DNA of 64,000 bases from Finegoldia magna ATCC 53516 (GTDB taxonomy: Bacteria > Bacillota > Clostridia > Tissierellales > Peptoniphilaceae), in NCBI RefSeq assembly GCF_000159695.1, contig NZ_CM000955.1, positions 327,001-391,000 on the forward strand, given 5' to 3'. Under the pieces are notes generated by a model. That model was not told where the DNA came from and ran no database searches. It worked only from the letters and a program-made list of their open reading frames with translations. Below are positions 36,671 through 45,795 of this stretch, piece after piece. The stretch's first letter is position 1, and each line of letters starts with the position of its first letter. Made by a program: the position numbers and the translations under genes.

Positions 36671-37630
36671 TTATTTTAAAATTCCAAATTCATATCCCTT
36701 ATCTTTAAAATTTTTAATAATTGCTGAAAGTGAATCAACAGTTAGTTGTTTTCCTGGTGCATCGTGACACAAAACTACAACTAAATCTTGCTCAGCTTGA
36801 TAAGTTAATGAAGTATTTGCAAATTCAACCATGCCTTCCACTGTCGTTGGTCTTCTGCTTTTTGGTTCTGCATCTCCAACCAAACTGTTCCAGTCAATCC
36901 AGTGAATTCCCAAAGATTCTAACGCATCATCGCCTGGCTTTAATTGTTGCCAACTCATGTGTCCACCTGGATATCTCCACACGCTCGTTTTAAAATCAGG
37001 GCCAAGAACATCTTGCAATGCTTTTTGTGCCATTTCTGCTTCTTTTTTAATTCTATCAGCATTTGCAACTCTACCTGGATATAATTTTGAATAATCGTGT
37101 TCAAAAGAGTGAAGAGCAATTGCGTGACCTTCATTTAATTGGCGTTCCAAAATATCTTTTGTGTCTTGAGTAATATGTTTACCAACTACAAAAAATGTAG
37201 CAGGAACATTTTCTTTCTTCAATACATCCAAAACTTGTGGAGTTATGCTGTGATTAGGGCCATCGTCAAAAGTCAAGAAACAGATTTTTTTGTTGTCTGT
37301 GTTTTTGACATATCCTTCAGATTTTGTTGGTCTAATGAATTGACTAATAGTTTTTGCATCATAAGCATACGAATCTGCTTTTAAAATATGATTTGAACCC
37401 TTCATTAATTTATTAGGATCTGGTTTTTGTTCTTCTTTTTTCTCAACAGTTTTTTTGTTCGATTTCTTAGAAGAACTCTCAGCTACTTTTGGATTAAGAC
37501 TTTGTTCGCTGTTGGCTACTTTTACTGCAACAAAACTTCCCACAGCCAATACAAAAACCAAAAGAACTATTGAGTTGATTATTTTTTTTCTTCTCTTGCG
37601 TTTTCTTCTCGCTTCTCTTTCTTCTCTCAT
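36671..37630 (-). CDS. membrane-anchored polysaccharide deacetylase (PgdA-like)
   Basis: The 319-residue protein has a basic N-terminus (RKRKRRKK), one membrane anchor (about 15-37), a Lys/Ser/Glu-rich linker and a NodB deacetylase domain. The catalytic Asp pair is in FLTFDDGPNHS, the zinc His pair in HSFEH, and later motifs are WRYPGGH and VVLCHDA. It probably removes acetyl groups from peptidoglycan GlcNAc and so reduces lysozyme sensitivity. It follows ctpA by eight bases, in one operon. Confidence 0.9.
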   Translation of the reverse strand: MREEREARRKRKRRKKIINSIVLLVFVLAVGSFVAVKVANSEQSLNPKVAESSSKKSNKKTVEKKEEQKPDPNKLMKGSNHILKADSYAYDAKTISQFIRPTKSEGYVKNTDNKKICFLTFDDGPNHSITPQVLDVLKKENVPATFFVVGKHITQDTKDILERQLNEGHAIALHSFEHDYSKLYPGRVANADRIKKEAEMAQKALQDVLGPDFKTSVWRYPGGHMSWQQLKPGDDALESLGIHWIDWNSLVGDAEPKSRRPTTVEGMVEFANTSLTYQAEQDLVVVLCHDAPGKQLTVDSLSAIIKNFKDKGYEFGILK

Positions 37631-37638
37631 AATTTCTC

Positions 37639-38814
37639 CTATTTCTTATTTAAAATCTCTAAAGCTTTTTGAAGTTGATTGTCTTCTTTCATAAACTCAA
37701 CTCCGATACCCTTAGCCTTTTCGTCCAACTTGATAACAACATCTGGAGTGACACCTTGTTTGTGGATTTTGTTGCCATTTGGTGAAAAATACTCACTAAT
37801 AGTAAGCTTCAATCCTTCGCCCTTATCCATCGGAATAATCGTTTGAACGATACCTTTTCCGAAAGTTTTCTCACCGACAATCGTGGCTTTCTTGTAATCC
37901 TTCAAAGCCCCCGTCAAAATTTCAGATGCAGAAGCACTTGAACCATTCACAAGAACAACCATTGGTAGATTCTGTTCTGAAGCGTCACTTTTTTGAATAT
38001 CTTCTTTTTTATTTTTATCTACAGTTTTAACGATAACTCCTTTTGGAAGCAAATAATCTGCTATTTTAACTGTAGAATCCAACAAGCCACCAGGGTTGTT
38101 ACGCAAATCCAAAACAATTGACTTCACATTTTGCTTTTTCAAATTTTCGTATTGTTCGATAAATTCCTTATCAGTTTTCCTATCAAATTGAGTAATATTG
38201 ATATATCCAATGTCTCCAATTTTTTGAGAATTAACAGTAGTCAAACTAATCATACGACGTGTTATATTTACATCAAAAATCTTGCTAGTTTTGTTTTCCA
38301 TTCTGGCAATAGTAAGCTTAACATCTGTATTAGGCTTACCTTTCATCACGTTCACCGCATCATTCATTTGGGATGCATTGTAATCCTTGCCGTTAATTTT
38401 AAGTATAATATCATCTTTTTTGATGCCTTTTTCAAAAGCTGGACTGCCTTTGATTGCACTAACAACAGTTATCGCACCAGTTTCAGAAGGAGTAACCACA
38501 ATTCCAACACCTGCATATTCTCCCTCAGTTTGTTGGTTCAAACTATCCATCTCTTCCTTAGTCAAAAACTCAGAATAAGGATCTCCCAAAGCTTTTACAT
38601 AGCCTTCCACAGCTCCTTCTTGTTGCTTGTTCTTGTCTATATCAAAAAGATAATATTGGTCAATCAAGTTTTCTATCTTATTGATCTTCGCTAATGGAAT
38701 ACCATTTTCATTGGCAATCGCTGTTCTTTTTCCCGTAGCATTTCCTATAGAAAAACTTAGATACACCAATAAGCAAAGTCCCAATCCAATAAAAACTTTT
38801 TTAAATGTTTTCAT
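37639..38814 (-). CDS. ctpA: C-terminal processing protease (S41A, PDZ)
   Basis: The 391-residue exported protease has an N-terminal hydrophobic signal/anchor (about 7-24) and a PDZ domain (about 95-175, GIVVTPSETGAI and KDDIILKINGKD). The S41A core has catalytic Ser in NGSSASASEI and Lys in TFGKGIVQ, the Ser/Lys dyad of CtpA/CtpB. It trims exported proteins at their C-termini. Unlike the seven S41-like paralogues next to it, it has PDZ and the full SAxE motif. Confidence 0.94.
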   Translation of the reverse strand: MKTFKKVFIGLGLCLLVYLSFSIGNATGKRTAIANENGIPLAKINKIENLIDQYYLFDIDKNKQQEGAVEGYVKALGDPYSEFLTKEEMDSLNQQTEGEYAGVGIVVTPSETGAITVVSAIKGSPAFEKGIKKDDIILKINGKDYNASQMNDAVNVMKGKPNTDVKLTIARMENKTSKIFDVNITRRMISLTTVNSQKIGDIGYINITQFDRKTDKEFIEQYENLKKQNVKSIVLDLRNNPGGLLDSTVKIADYLLPKGVIVKTVDKNKKEDIQKSDASEQNLPMVVLVNGSSASASEILTGALKDYKKATIVGEKTFGKGIVQTIIPMDKGEGLKLTISEYFSPNGNKIHKQGVTPDVVIKLDEKAKGIGVEFMKEDNQLQKALEILNKK

Positions 38815-38907
38815 AAATCACCTCTAACTAATATATAGTATAACAGATTAACGATTTTTTGTATTAAAATTGAGTTACAATTTGTCTAAGATTATTGTGC
38901 TTTTAAT

Positions 38908-38946
38908 AAAAAAAATATCCTCTTTTAATAAATAAAAGAAGATATT
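38908..38946 (-). terminator. terminator of the two-gene S41-like block
   Basis: AATATCCTCTTTTA pairs with TAAAAGAAGATATT (one mismatch), followed on the reverse strand by a run of T's. Confidence 0.8.
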
Positions 38947-38957
38947 AATTAAATTAT

Positions 38958-40409
38958 TTAATTGTTAATAGCGTAATTCATAACCCTATCATTGCCAATG
39001 GCGTAATCTTGGATTTGGGTTTCAATAAACATATCAGGATACCATGTTAATCCATCTCTCTTATTAAGATCGGAACAGTGTATCACATCATTAAAGTTAT
39101 AGTCAAATCTAAATAAATAATTTGATACAGATGAAGTAAATAGGTGACTATTTCCAAAATACAACATAGAACCAGATGATGAAGTTGTCCAATCAGATGG
39201 TCCTCCTGTAAAATTACCTACTATAGTAACATTATTTAACCCCTTCTTAATATCATCGATTAAAAATGTCGCTGCTGAATAAGAATTGTAATCTGTCAAA
39301 ACTCTGAATTCAAGTTGTGGATTTGATATTTGATATGTTTGTAATTTTCTAGATAGCTCTCTAAAATGTGTCGTTTCTCCTCCATTATTGTATCTAAGGT
39401 CTAATATGATCTTGTTCGTATTATTTTTCTTGATAATACTATCCATATTTTTTTCTAGATTTTTTAAACTAATCTCATCACTTTTATCAGCTGCCTGATT
39501 ATATTTTACAATGAGGCTTCCTTCTCTTTCGTAACAATAAAATGCTTCGTCATCGGTAAATCTTTCCTTATTATTTTGCACGAATTTTTTACCTATTTTA
39601 TCATTAATATCATAAACAAATCTTTTTGATTCACTACCTTCAAAATATTGTTTGAAGATTTTAGTAGGTTCCATTTTTATAGCTTCTATATCGACTTTTT
39701 GAATCTTGCCATCATTTTCAAGTTCTAGTGATAACCTGTTATTCTTACTTATATTTTCTTTATTATATATATCAATATAACTCAAGTAATATGATTCAAG
39801 TTTAGCTTTCTTAAAATATTCATTTTCTCCTGAAACGTATTTATAAAACTTATCAAACAAACTTTTTGCAGACTCTCCATTGATGCTAATAATTTTACTA
39901 TACAGTAAATTCTTGTAATTTTCTGTAGTATTAATTATGTAAATATCGTCATCAATAATTTTCATTTTTATCGGTAAATAAGCACTACCTACATAAATCA
40001 TGCCAAGAGCATGACCATCATTAGTCATAGCGATAATTTTATCCATATCAAACTTCAAATCAGCAACCGTTCGCCCTGTTTTGTTTTGGATAATTTTATT
40101 TAATTCTTTTTTCATTTCATCTTCTGTTGTATACCCAAGATAAGACTGAGATTGATTAAAATAATGAAGAAAATTAGATAAATCTGTATTATATTCCTTA
40201 TCAGTTAAAGTCTTATTAAAATCTATGTTTTGTACAACAGTCGTCTTAAGCTTACTGTAGTCTACATTTTCATCTTCAAACATAGAATTTAGGTCTATTG
40301 TTAATACTTCAACATCATCTAATTCACTATCTGCAAAACTGTTTGTATTTGTTAATAACAGACTTATTATTAACACAGACACCAAAGTTATTGTTTTAAT
40401 TTTTTTCAT
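38958..40409 (-). CDS. secreted S41-like peptidase paralogue 1
   Basis: The 483-residue protein has a signal peptide ending SFA-DS. The mature start SELDDVEVLTI is shared across the family. Without PDZ, it has the S41 tail-specific/tricorn-like core: TNDGHA (likely catalytic His), ILDLRYNNGG, catalytic-Ser candidate in YNSYSAATFL, then VGNFTGGPS and YPDMF near the C-terminus. The Glu after SAx in normal S41 (SAxE) is replaced. It ends MNYAINN, without the C-terminal helix present in paralogues 3, 4, 6 and 7. It is co-transcribed with paralogue 2 (18-base gap). Confidence 0.8.
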   Translation of the reverse strand: MKKIKTITLVSVLIISLLLTNTNSFADSELDDVEVLTIDLNSMFEDENVDYSKLKTTVVQNIDFNKTLTDKEYNTDLSNFLHYFNQSQSYLGYTTEDEMKKELNKIIQNKTGRTVADLKFDMDKIIAMTNDGHALGMIYVGSAYLPIKMKIIDDDIYIINTTENYKNLLYSKIISINGESAKSLFDKFYKYVSGENEYFKKAKLESYYLSYIDIYNKENISKNNRLSLELENDGKIQKVDIEAIKMEPTKIFKQYFEGSESKRFVYDINDKIGKKFVQNNKERFTDDEAFYCYEREGSLIVKYNQAADKSDEISLKNLEKNMDSIIKKNNTNKIILDLRYNNGGETTHFRELSRKLQTYQISNPQLEFRVLTDYNSYSAATFLIDDIKKGLNNVTIVGNFTGGPSDWTTSSSGSMLYFGNSHLFTSSVSNYLFRFDYNFNDVIHCSDLNKRDGLTWYPDMFIETQIQDYAIGNDRVMNYAINN

Positions 40410-40427
40410 AAATTTCCCCCAATATAT

Positions 40428-41882
40428 TTATTGTTTTTGCAATGCATAATTCATAACCCTGTCATTGCCAATGGCGTAATCTTGTATTTGATTTTCAATA
40501 AACATATCAGGATACCAGGTCAATCCATCTCTTTTATTAAGATTGGAACAGTGTACTACGTCTTCTAATGTATAATCGTATCTTCTAACTCCACTAGATT
40601 TTTTGACAAATAATTTACTATTTCCTAAATACATAATTGTTGACACTTCTGTCGTCCAACCAGAAGGTCCTCCAGTATTTTCCCCAATTATCTGAAGATT
40701 ATCAAAATTCCTCTTGACTCCATCTACGAACAAGGATCCAGCAGAGTAATTTTTTGATCCAGTTAATAATTTTATTTCCAATTTTGGATTCAATAGTTGA
40801 TATCTTTTCAGTGCCAATTCAAGTTCTCTTGCATGTGCTGGCCAACCACCTGTATTGTATCTGACATCTACAATTATTTTTTCTACATTATTTTGTGAAA
40901 CATCTTTATCCATTTTTTCTATCATCTTTTCCAAGATGTTATCTTTATCAGTATTATAACAATTGTTGTATTGGATGATTAAGTTATTATCATTTATATA
41001 ATAATGAAATGGTTTCATTTGCATGTATCTCATCTTGTCATTTTTTGTAAATTTATTTTTTGCGATATCTGTCATATCGTATATGATTTGAGAAAAATCC
41101 GTATTTTCATAACTATATTTGTTTATTTTAACATCTGGCAGATCTATCATTTTGATTGTTTTATTAAGCTTTTTGCCATCAGTTTCTATCTGTAATTTTA
41201 ATTCTCCATTTTTAATTATATTTTCTTTTTCTAGTGCATCTCCATAATATAGATAGAAATCTTTTATTATCGTATTTTTGAAATATTTATTTTCTGCTGA
41301 AGTGTATTTGTATAATCTTTTTGTTATGTCCTTGGTATCAATATCATCAAATTTTATTATCTTAGAGTATAATAAATCTTCGTATTCAGGTGTTGTATTA
41401 ATTATGTAATAATCTCCATTAATAATTCTAATCTTAATTGGCATACAGCTTTTCCCTATTTCATACATAGCTGAGGTATGTCCATCATTAGTGTTTGCAA
41501 TTATTTTTGCAAAATCCAAGTTTAAATCAGAAACCGTTTTATTGTATGATGTTTTCAACAGTTCTTCCCCAAGTTTTTCTAATTCTTCTCTTGTAGAATT
41601 TCCTAAATAAGCTTGCCATTCCAAGTAATAATTTATAAAATTCTTCATATCTTTTTCATACTCAGATTTCGTAAGTACTCTGTTTAATTCAATTTTTCCC
41701 AATTGTTTAACTCTTAAATCATCGGGATTGTAATTTCCTAATTTCAAATTATCTTCTATTGGAAATGTAAGAATTTCATTATCCAATTCATTCTGTGCAA
41801 ATCCTTGTGATTGCATATTTAATGCAAGAATGCACGTTAATACAAATAAAAATATTTTTGGAATTCTCTTAGTTTTTTTCAT
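40428..41882 (-). CDS. secreted S41-like peptidase paralogue 2
   Basis: The 484-residue protein has a signal peptide ending GFA, followed by QNELDNEILTF. S41 core features are TNDGHTSAM, VDVRYNTGG, KNYSAGSLF (Ser candidate), GENTGGPSGW and DGLTWYPDMF. It ends NYALQKQ without the extended helix. It is the first gene of the two-gene block, with AGAGG before the ATG and the promoter at 41925-41953. Confidence 0.8.
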   Translation of the reverse strand: MKKTKRIPKIFLFVLTCILALNMQSQGFAQNELDNEILTFPIEDNLKLGNYNPDDLRVKQLGKIELNRVLTKSEYEKDMKNFINYYLEWQAYLGNSTREELEKLGEELLKTSYNKTVSDLNLDFAKIIANTNDGHTSAMYEIGKSCMPIKIRIINGDYYIINTTPEYEDLLYSKIIKFDDIDTKDITKRLYKYTSAENKYFKNTIIKDFYLYYGDALEKENIIKNGELKLQIETDGKKLNKTIKMIDLPDVKINKYSYENTDFSQIIYDMTDIAKNKFTKNDKMRYMQMKPFHYYINDNNLIIQYNNCYNTDKDNILEKMIEKMDKDVSQNNVEKIIVDVRYNTGGWPAHARELELALKRYQLLNPKLEIKLLTGSKNYSAGSLFVDGVKRNFDNLQIIGENTGGPSGWTTEVSTIMYLGNSKLFVKKSSGVRRYDYTLEDVVHCSNLNKRDGLTWYPDMFIENQIQDYAIGNDRVMNYALQKQ

Positions 41883-41924
41883 TTTATTTCCTCTTAAATA
41901 TTGTCAATCGTTTTCTATAACTCC

Positions 41925-41953
41925 ATCTTACAAATAAAACACTTAATTGTCAA
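41925..41953 (-). promoter_or_regulatory. promoter of the two-gene S41-like block
   Basis: TTGACA (41948-41953 reverse) and TAAGAT (41925-41930) are separated by 17 bases, 42 bases before paralogue 2. Confidence 0.75.
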
Positions 41954-42002
41954 ACATTTGGTTATATATTTCTCCAAATATTTTCTGGTGATTTATTGCA
42001 TT

Positions 42003-42031
42003 AAAAAAACTAAGTTATTGCTAACTTAGTT
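42003..42031 (-). terminator. terminator of the ftsE-ftsX-envC operon
   Basis: AACTAAGTTA-TTGC-TAACTTAGTT is a perfect 10-bp stem, with a T-run on the reverse strand. Confidence 0.92.
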
Positions 42032-42037
42032 TCATAA

Positions 42038-43261
42038 TTATCTTAAATAGTTTAATGGATCAGTGTGTTGACCATTGAATCTAACTTCAAAATGAAGATG
42101 AGGTCCTGTTGAATATCCAGTTGATCCCATATATGCAATTAGTTGTCCACGTTTTACTCTTTGACCTACGCTACAATTGAATCCACTCAAGTGTCCATAA
42201 TATGTCAATGCTCCATTATCGTGTTGAACTTTTACAAGATTTCCGTAGCCACCGCTCCATCCAACATGAACTACAACTCCATCTTCTGCAGATACAATTT
42301 GTGTTCCCAATGGTGCTGCAATATCAAGTCCTGTGTGGAATCCTGAACCATGTCCAAATGGATCACTTCTCCATCCGTAAAAAGAAGTCATTCTGTGAGA
42401 TGATGGTACTGGCCATTGTAAGTATGCTCCGTCATTATTGATGACTGGTGCTGAAATATTAGTATTGAATGCCTTGTTTCTTTGCAACATTTCACGTCTT
42501 CTTTTTTCAGCTTGAGCTCTTTGTGCTGCAAGTAATTTCGCTTGTAATATCGCCTTTTTTTCTTGGTCGATTTTGCCGTCAATTTTTTCAAGTTCTTTAA
42601 TTAATGAGGATATTTCTGATTCAGTCATGCTGACATTTTTTGAAATATCGTCTATTAACTTTTGTTGTTCTGCCAATGTATCATTTAATGCTACGACTTT
42701 TAATTCCAAATTCTTTTTTACAATTTCCATTGTTTGCATCTTAGATTTTAGTTCGTCTTGTTTGTAATCTAATGAGATTTTTTCGTGTTTCAAATCATTC
42801 AATAGATTTTTGTCAAATCTAGCAATGTAATTCATCAAACTTACGTTGTTCAATAAATCATTCAAATTTCCAGATCCGAAAAGCACATCGACCTTTGCGC
42901 CGTCTTTTGATATGTACATTCCTTTTAATCTTTTTTGAAATTCTTTTGTTTTTTGGCTGATACTAGATTTGTAATTTTCGATTTCTTTTTTAGTGTCATC
43001 TATTGATTTGTTAATTTTTGCCAATTCTTGTTGCTGAATAGCAAGTTCTGACTGAGTTTGAGTTAATTTTAAATTGATATTCTTTAACTTTTCCAACTCA
43101 GCGTCTTTATCATCTTTTAATTTATTTAGGTTGGATTTAGATTCGTTTAAATCCGAAGTTTTTGCTTTTTTTTCGTTATTTAATTCGGTTAATTTGTCTG
43201 CATACACTGCATTAGTCATAAGCATCATGCACAAGGCTAATGCGACAATTTTCTTCTTCAT
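42038..43261 (-). CDS. murein hydrolase activator / M23 endopeptidase with coiled coil (EnvC-like)
   Basis: The 407-residue exported protein has a signal peptide (about 1-22, ending VYA) and a long coiled coil (about 22-260). The C-terminal LytM/M23 domain has zinc ligands in HTGLDIAAP and HLHFE, so it may itself be an active peptidoglycan endopeptidase, unlike E. coli EnvC. It lies 10 bases after ftsX in the same operon. This arrangement suggests that FtsEX controls its activity during division or growth. Confidence 0.92.
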   Translation of the reverse strand: MKKKIVALALCMMLMTNAVYADKLTELNNEKKAKTSDLNESKSNLNKLKDDKDAELEKLKNINLKLTQTQSELAIQQQELAKINKSIDDTKKEIENYKSSISQKTKEFQKRLKGMYISKDGAKVDVLFGSGNLNDLLNNVSLMNYIARFDKNLLNDLKHEKISLDYKQDELKSKMQTMEIVKKNLELKVVALNDTLAEQQKLIDDISKNVSMTESEISSLIKELEKIDGKIDQEKKAILQAKLLAAQRAQAEKRRREMLQRNKAFNTNISAPVINNDGAYLQWPVPSSHRMTSFYGWRSDPFGHGSGFHTGLDIAAPLGTQIVSAEDGVVVHVGWSGGYGNLVKVQHDNGALTYYGHLSGFNCSVGQRVKRGQLIAYMGSTGYSTGPHLHFEVRFNGQHTDPLNYLR

Positions 43262-43271
43262 AATTCCTTCC

Positions 43272-44165
43272 TTATATTTTGAGATATTTTTTGCTACTTA
43301 ATACGGAACCGAATGCTCCAATTCCGATACCTAGACTGATAAAAATCTTCAATAAATCCCACCTAATCATCACTGGTGGAACCAAATAAGTTGATATCAA
43401 TCCATACACAGTCTTATTATACCTCAAATATCCATATCTGTACAAGTAATAACAAGCCAAAAACGCAACCACAGCGCCGATTATCCCGAAAAATATTCCC
43501 TCAACAACAAGCGGTGCAGATATTACCAAATTCGATGCACCAATATTTTTCTTAATGGCAATTTCTTTTCTTCTGGCATACACAGTTAATCTAATCGTAT
43601 TTGAAATATTTATTATTGAAATCATCACTAATATTGCAACTACGATTGATCCAGCGTATTTTACAATTCTAGATGCATTTGAAATTTTCGCAATTAAATC
43701 TTTGTAAAAACTTACCTTTTCAACGCCATCTATTTTTTGAAATTCTCTGACGTATTGTTCAGCATCGTTTACATTCTTCAGTGTAATTTCAAATGATGCA
43801 GGAAAAGCTGATTCCATTCCTTCAATCAAAGTTTTATCATCTAAAGACTTGGAGAAATTCTCCATAGCTTGTTTGTTGGAAACATACTTCAAATCCTTAA
43901 TTCCATCTTTTTGTTTGATAATTTGTTCAATCTTTTTCGTCTTGTCCTCTTGAATTCCATTTTCCAAGTACACATTGACAAGATTAACTTTTCCTTCTAT
44001 GTCTTTTACAGCTTGATTCATCGTCAACATAGATATAATTACAGATCCCAAAATCAAAAGCGCCAGAGATATCGTCGTCAAAGATGCAAGTCCCATCGAT
44101 CTGTTTTTCCAAATACCTACAAATCCTTCCTTCAAAGTGGATATCATAACTCTAATTCTTCTCAT
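43272..44165 (-). CDS. ftsX: cell division protein FtsX
   Basis: The 297-residue ABC-like membrane protein has four membrane segments: one near residues 22-45, then three in the C-terminal half. An external domain between the first and second (about 50-165) contains GVEKVSFYKD. MRRIRVMIST at 44165 is chosen because it matches the usual FtsX start; the frame is open nine codons further. The gene overlaps ftsE by 14 bases. Confidence 0.93.
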   Translation of the reverse strand: MRRIRVMISTLKEGFVGIWKNRSMGLASLTTISLALLILGSVIISMLTMNQAVKDIEGKVNLVNVYLENGIQEDKTKKIEQIIKQKDGIKDLKYVSNKQAMENFSKSLDDKTLIEGMESAFPASFEITLKNVNDAEQYVREFQKIDGVEKVSFYKDLIAKISNASRIVKYAGSIVVAILVMISIINISNTIRLTVYARRKEIAIKKNIGASNLVISAPLVVEGIFFGIIGAVVAFLACYYLYRYGYLRYNKTVYGLISTYLVPPVMIRWDLLKIFISLGIGIGAFGSVLSSKKYLKI

Positions 44166-44835
44166 ACATTCCACCTTCTTCATCTCTAACAATAATTCCT
44201 TTGTCCAATTGAATTACTCTTTTTTGTAATTTGTTAACAATATCCTTCTCGTGAGTTATCATCAAAACAGTCGTGCCACGTTCATTAATTCTAACCAAAG
44301 CATTGGCTATGTCCATGCTTGTGACTGGGTCCAAATTCCCCGTAGGTTCGTCTGCAATAAGTAGTTTAGGTTTATTAACCATTGAACGTGCAATGCACAC
44401 TCTTTGCATTTCCCCACCGGATAATTCGTGTGGATATGCATTCTTTTTGTCTTTCAAATTTACCAAATCAAGCACAGTATCAATCGTAGATTTTATCTCT
44501 GAAGAGCTTTTCCCCAAAATTTGCATAACGTATTTTATGTTTTGGTACACAGTTTTATTCTCCAATAATTTAAAATCTTGAAACACCATTCCTATACTTT
44601 GTCTTAATTTAGGAACCTTTCGTGCTTTTAATCTGGTTATGTCTTCACCGTAAAGGTAAATCTTACCCCTATCTGGATTTATTTCTTTAAGTATAAGTTT
44701 AGTAATAGTTGATTTGCCCGCACCGCTTGGCCCAATCAAAAAAACAAATTCACCTTGTTCAATTTTAAAATTGCAATCGTTTAGTGCGCACACTTTATTT
44801 TTATATGTCTTATCGACATGAACGAATTCTAACAT
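44152..44835 (-). CDS. ftsE: cell division ATP-binding protein FtsE
   Basis: The 227-residue ABC ATPase has Walker A GPSGAGKSTI, signature LSGGEMQRVCIARS, Walker B LLIADEPTGNLDP and the opening LEFVHVDKTY common in FtsE. It powers conformational change of FtsX to activate the downstream M23 hydrolase. It is the first gene of the operon. Confidence 0.95.
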   Translation of the reverse strand: MLEFVHVDKTYKNKVCALNDCNFKIEQGEFVFLIGPSGAGKSTITKLILKEINPDRGKIYLYGEDITRLKARKVPKLRQSIGMVFQDFKLLENKTVYQNIKYVMQILGKSSSEIKSTIDTVLDLVNLKDKKNAYPHELSGGEMQRVCIARSMVNKPKLLIADEPTGNLDPVTSMDIANALVRINERGTTVLMITHEKDIVNKLQKRVIQLDKGIIVRDEEGGMYEKN

Positions 44836-44854
44836 TTTTCACCTCGTAAACCTA

Positions 44855-44863
44855 ATTATATCA
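44855..44863 (-). promoter_or_regulatory. extended -10 promoter of ftsE
   Basis: TGATATAAT lies on the reverse strand about 20 bases before the FtsE ATG. No clear -35 is seen. Confidence 0.5.
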
Positions 44864-44934
44864 CAGACTTTTTAAATTTTTAAACAACTGGATATTTAAA
44901 TCTTTTTAGGGTATATATATTTTAGGTGATGAAA

Positions 44935-45468
44935 ATGAACAAAAAAGAAATTAGAAAACAAATGTTAAAACAAAGAGACTCCATCTCCGACAAACAAAAA
45001 GTCGACGATGAACTTTTAAAAGAATTGGAAAACTTAGAAGAATTCAAAAAATCCGAAAACTTTTTTGTGTATGTGAGCTTTGGTTCTGAATTTAATACTC
45101 ACCAACTCATAAAAGATTTGTTGGAACAAGGAAAAAAAGTATACGTTCCCTATGTAAAATCAAAAGGACACATGATTGCAGTACAAATCAAAAGCATGGA
45201 CGATTTGGCTCCTGGAGCTTACGGAATCTTAGAACCTAAAAATCCAGTTGAATCAGACGTTACATTTGATTTCATGCTAGTACCTGGACTATGCTTTGAC
45301 AAAAACAAATACAGAATTGGCTACGGCGGAGGATTCTACGACAGATTCATCGACAAAATCGGCGAAGATTCGTATAAAGTATCCATAGTCTATGATTTTC
45401 AATTAGTAGATGATTTGCATCCCGAAGAGTTTGACAGACCAGTAGATAAATTAATAATTCAAAAATAA
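44935..45468 (+). CDS. 5-formyltetrahydrofolate cyclo-ligase
   Basis: The 177-residue enzyme converts 5-formyl-THF to 5,10-methenyl-THF with ATP. Motifs are NKKEIRKQMLKQRDSI at the N-terminus, LVPGLCFDKN and RIGYGGGFYDRF near the C-terminus. ATG 44935 is chosen because AGGTGAT lies eight bases before it; earlier GTG/ATG codons overlap that site. It supports one-carbon metabolism, to which formate dehydrogenase also relates. A hairpin formerly shared with the convergent paralogue-3 gene follows, now split by IS256. Confidence 0.93.
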   Translation: MNKKEIRKQMLKQRDSISDKQKVDDELLKELENLEEFKKSENFFVYVSFGSEFNTHQLIKDLLEQGKKVYVPYVKSKGHMIAVQIKSMDDLAPGAYGILEPKNPVESDVTFDFMLVPGLCFDKNKYRIGYGGGFYDRFIDKIGEDSYKVSIVYDFQLVDDLHPEEFDRPVDKLIIQK

Positions 45469-45482
45469 TTATCAACAAGCAA

Positions 45483-45503
45483 AAAGACCACAAAATTGAA
45501 TTT
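45483..45503 (+). terminator. left half of a terminator hairpin split by IS256
   Basis: AAAGACCACAAAATTGAATTT here pairs with CAATTCATGTGGTCTTT at 47083-47099. Joined, they form one long stem with a T-run on the reverse strand, fitting a convergent terminator between fthC-type and paralogue-3 genes. The last eight bases (45496-45503, TTGAATTT) are the target duplication. Confidence 0.75.
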
Positions 45504-45525
45504 GGGTATGTGAAAAGTTTTGTGT

Positions 45526-45565
45526 ATCAGCTCCTCCTGATAGGTTGTGAGCTGATATTTTTTTG
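45526..45565 (+). terminator. terminator inside the left end of IS256
   Basis: ATCAGCTC pairs with GAGCTGAT and is followed by ATTTTTTTT. It would stop transcripts entering the element from the fthC side before they reach the antisense of the transposase. Confidence 0.75.
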
Positions 45566-45795
45566 ATTTTTAAAAAATATACTTTTATTACTAAAATCTG
45601 AAAGTTCAGATATTTGTAACCTAATTTTGGCACAATTAAACTAAAAGGTCAAGATTTTTCTAAAAATCTCCCTTTTTGCCTAATTGTATTTCTTAAAAAT
45701 TTGAAGATTTCTGTCAAGAGCTGGTCGTCAGACCAGGGCTATACCTTTACTCTTGATTGAATGATTCAAATTTTTTATTATCTTTATGGCAAAAT

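Noticed and set aside
38131..38694. 187-codon open frame on the + strand
   Set aside because: It lies antisense within ctpA, whose protein has clear motifs; the + frame gives a Ser/Phe-rich sequence without recognisable domain or ribosome-binding site.
42038..44835. ftsE-ftsX as an exporter for the small peptide
   Set aside because: The sequences and the coupled M23/coiled-coil gene identify the cell division module, and it lies in a separate operon.
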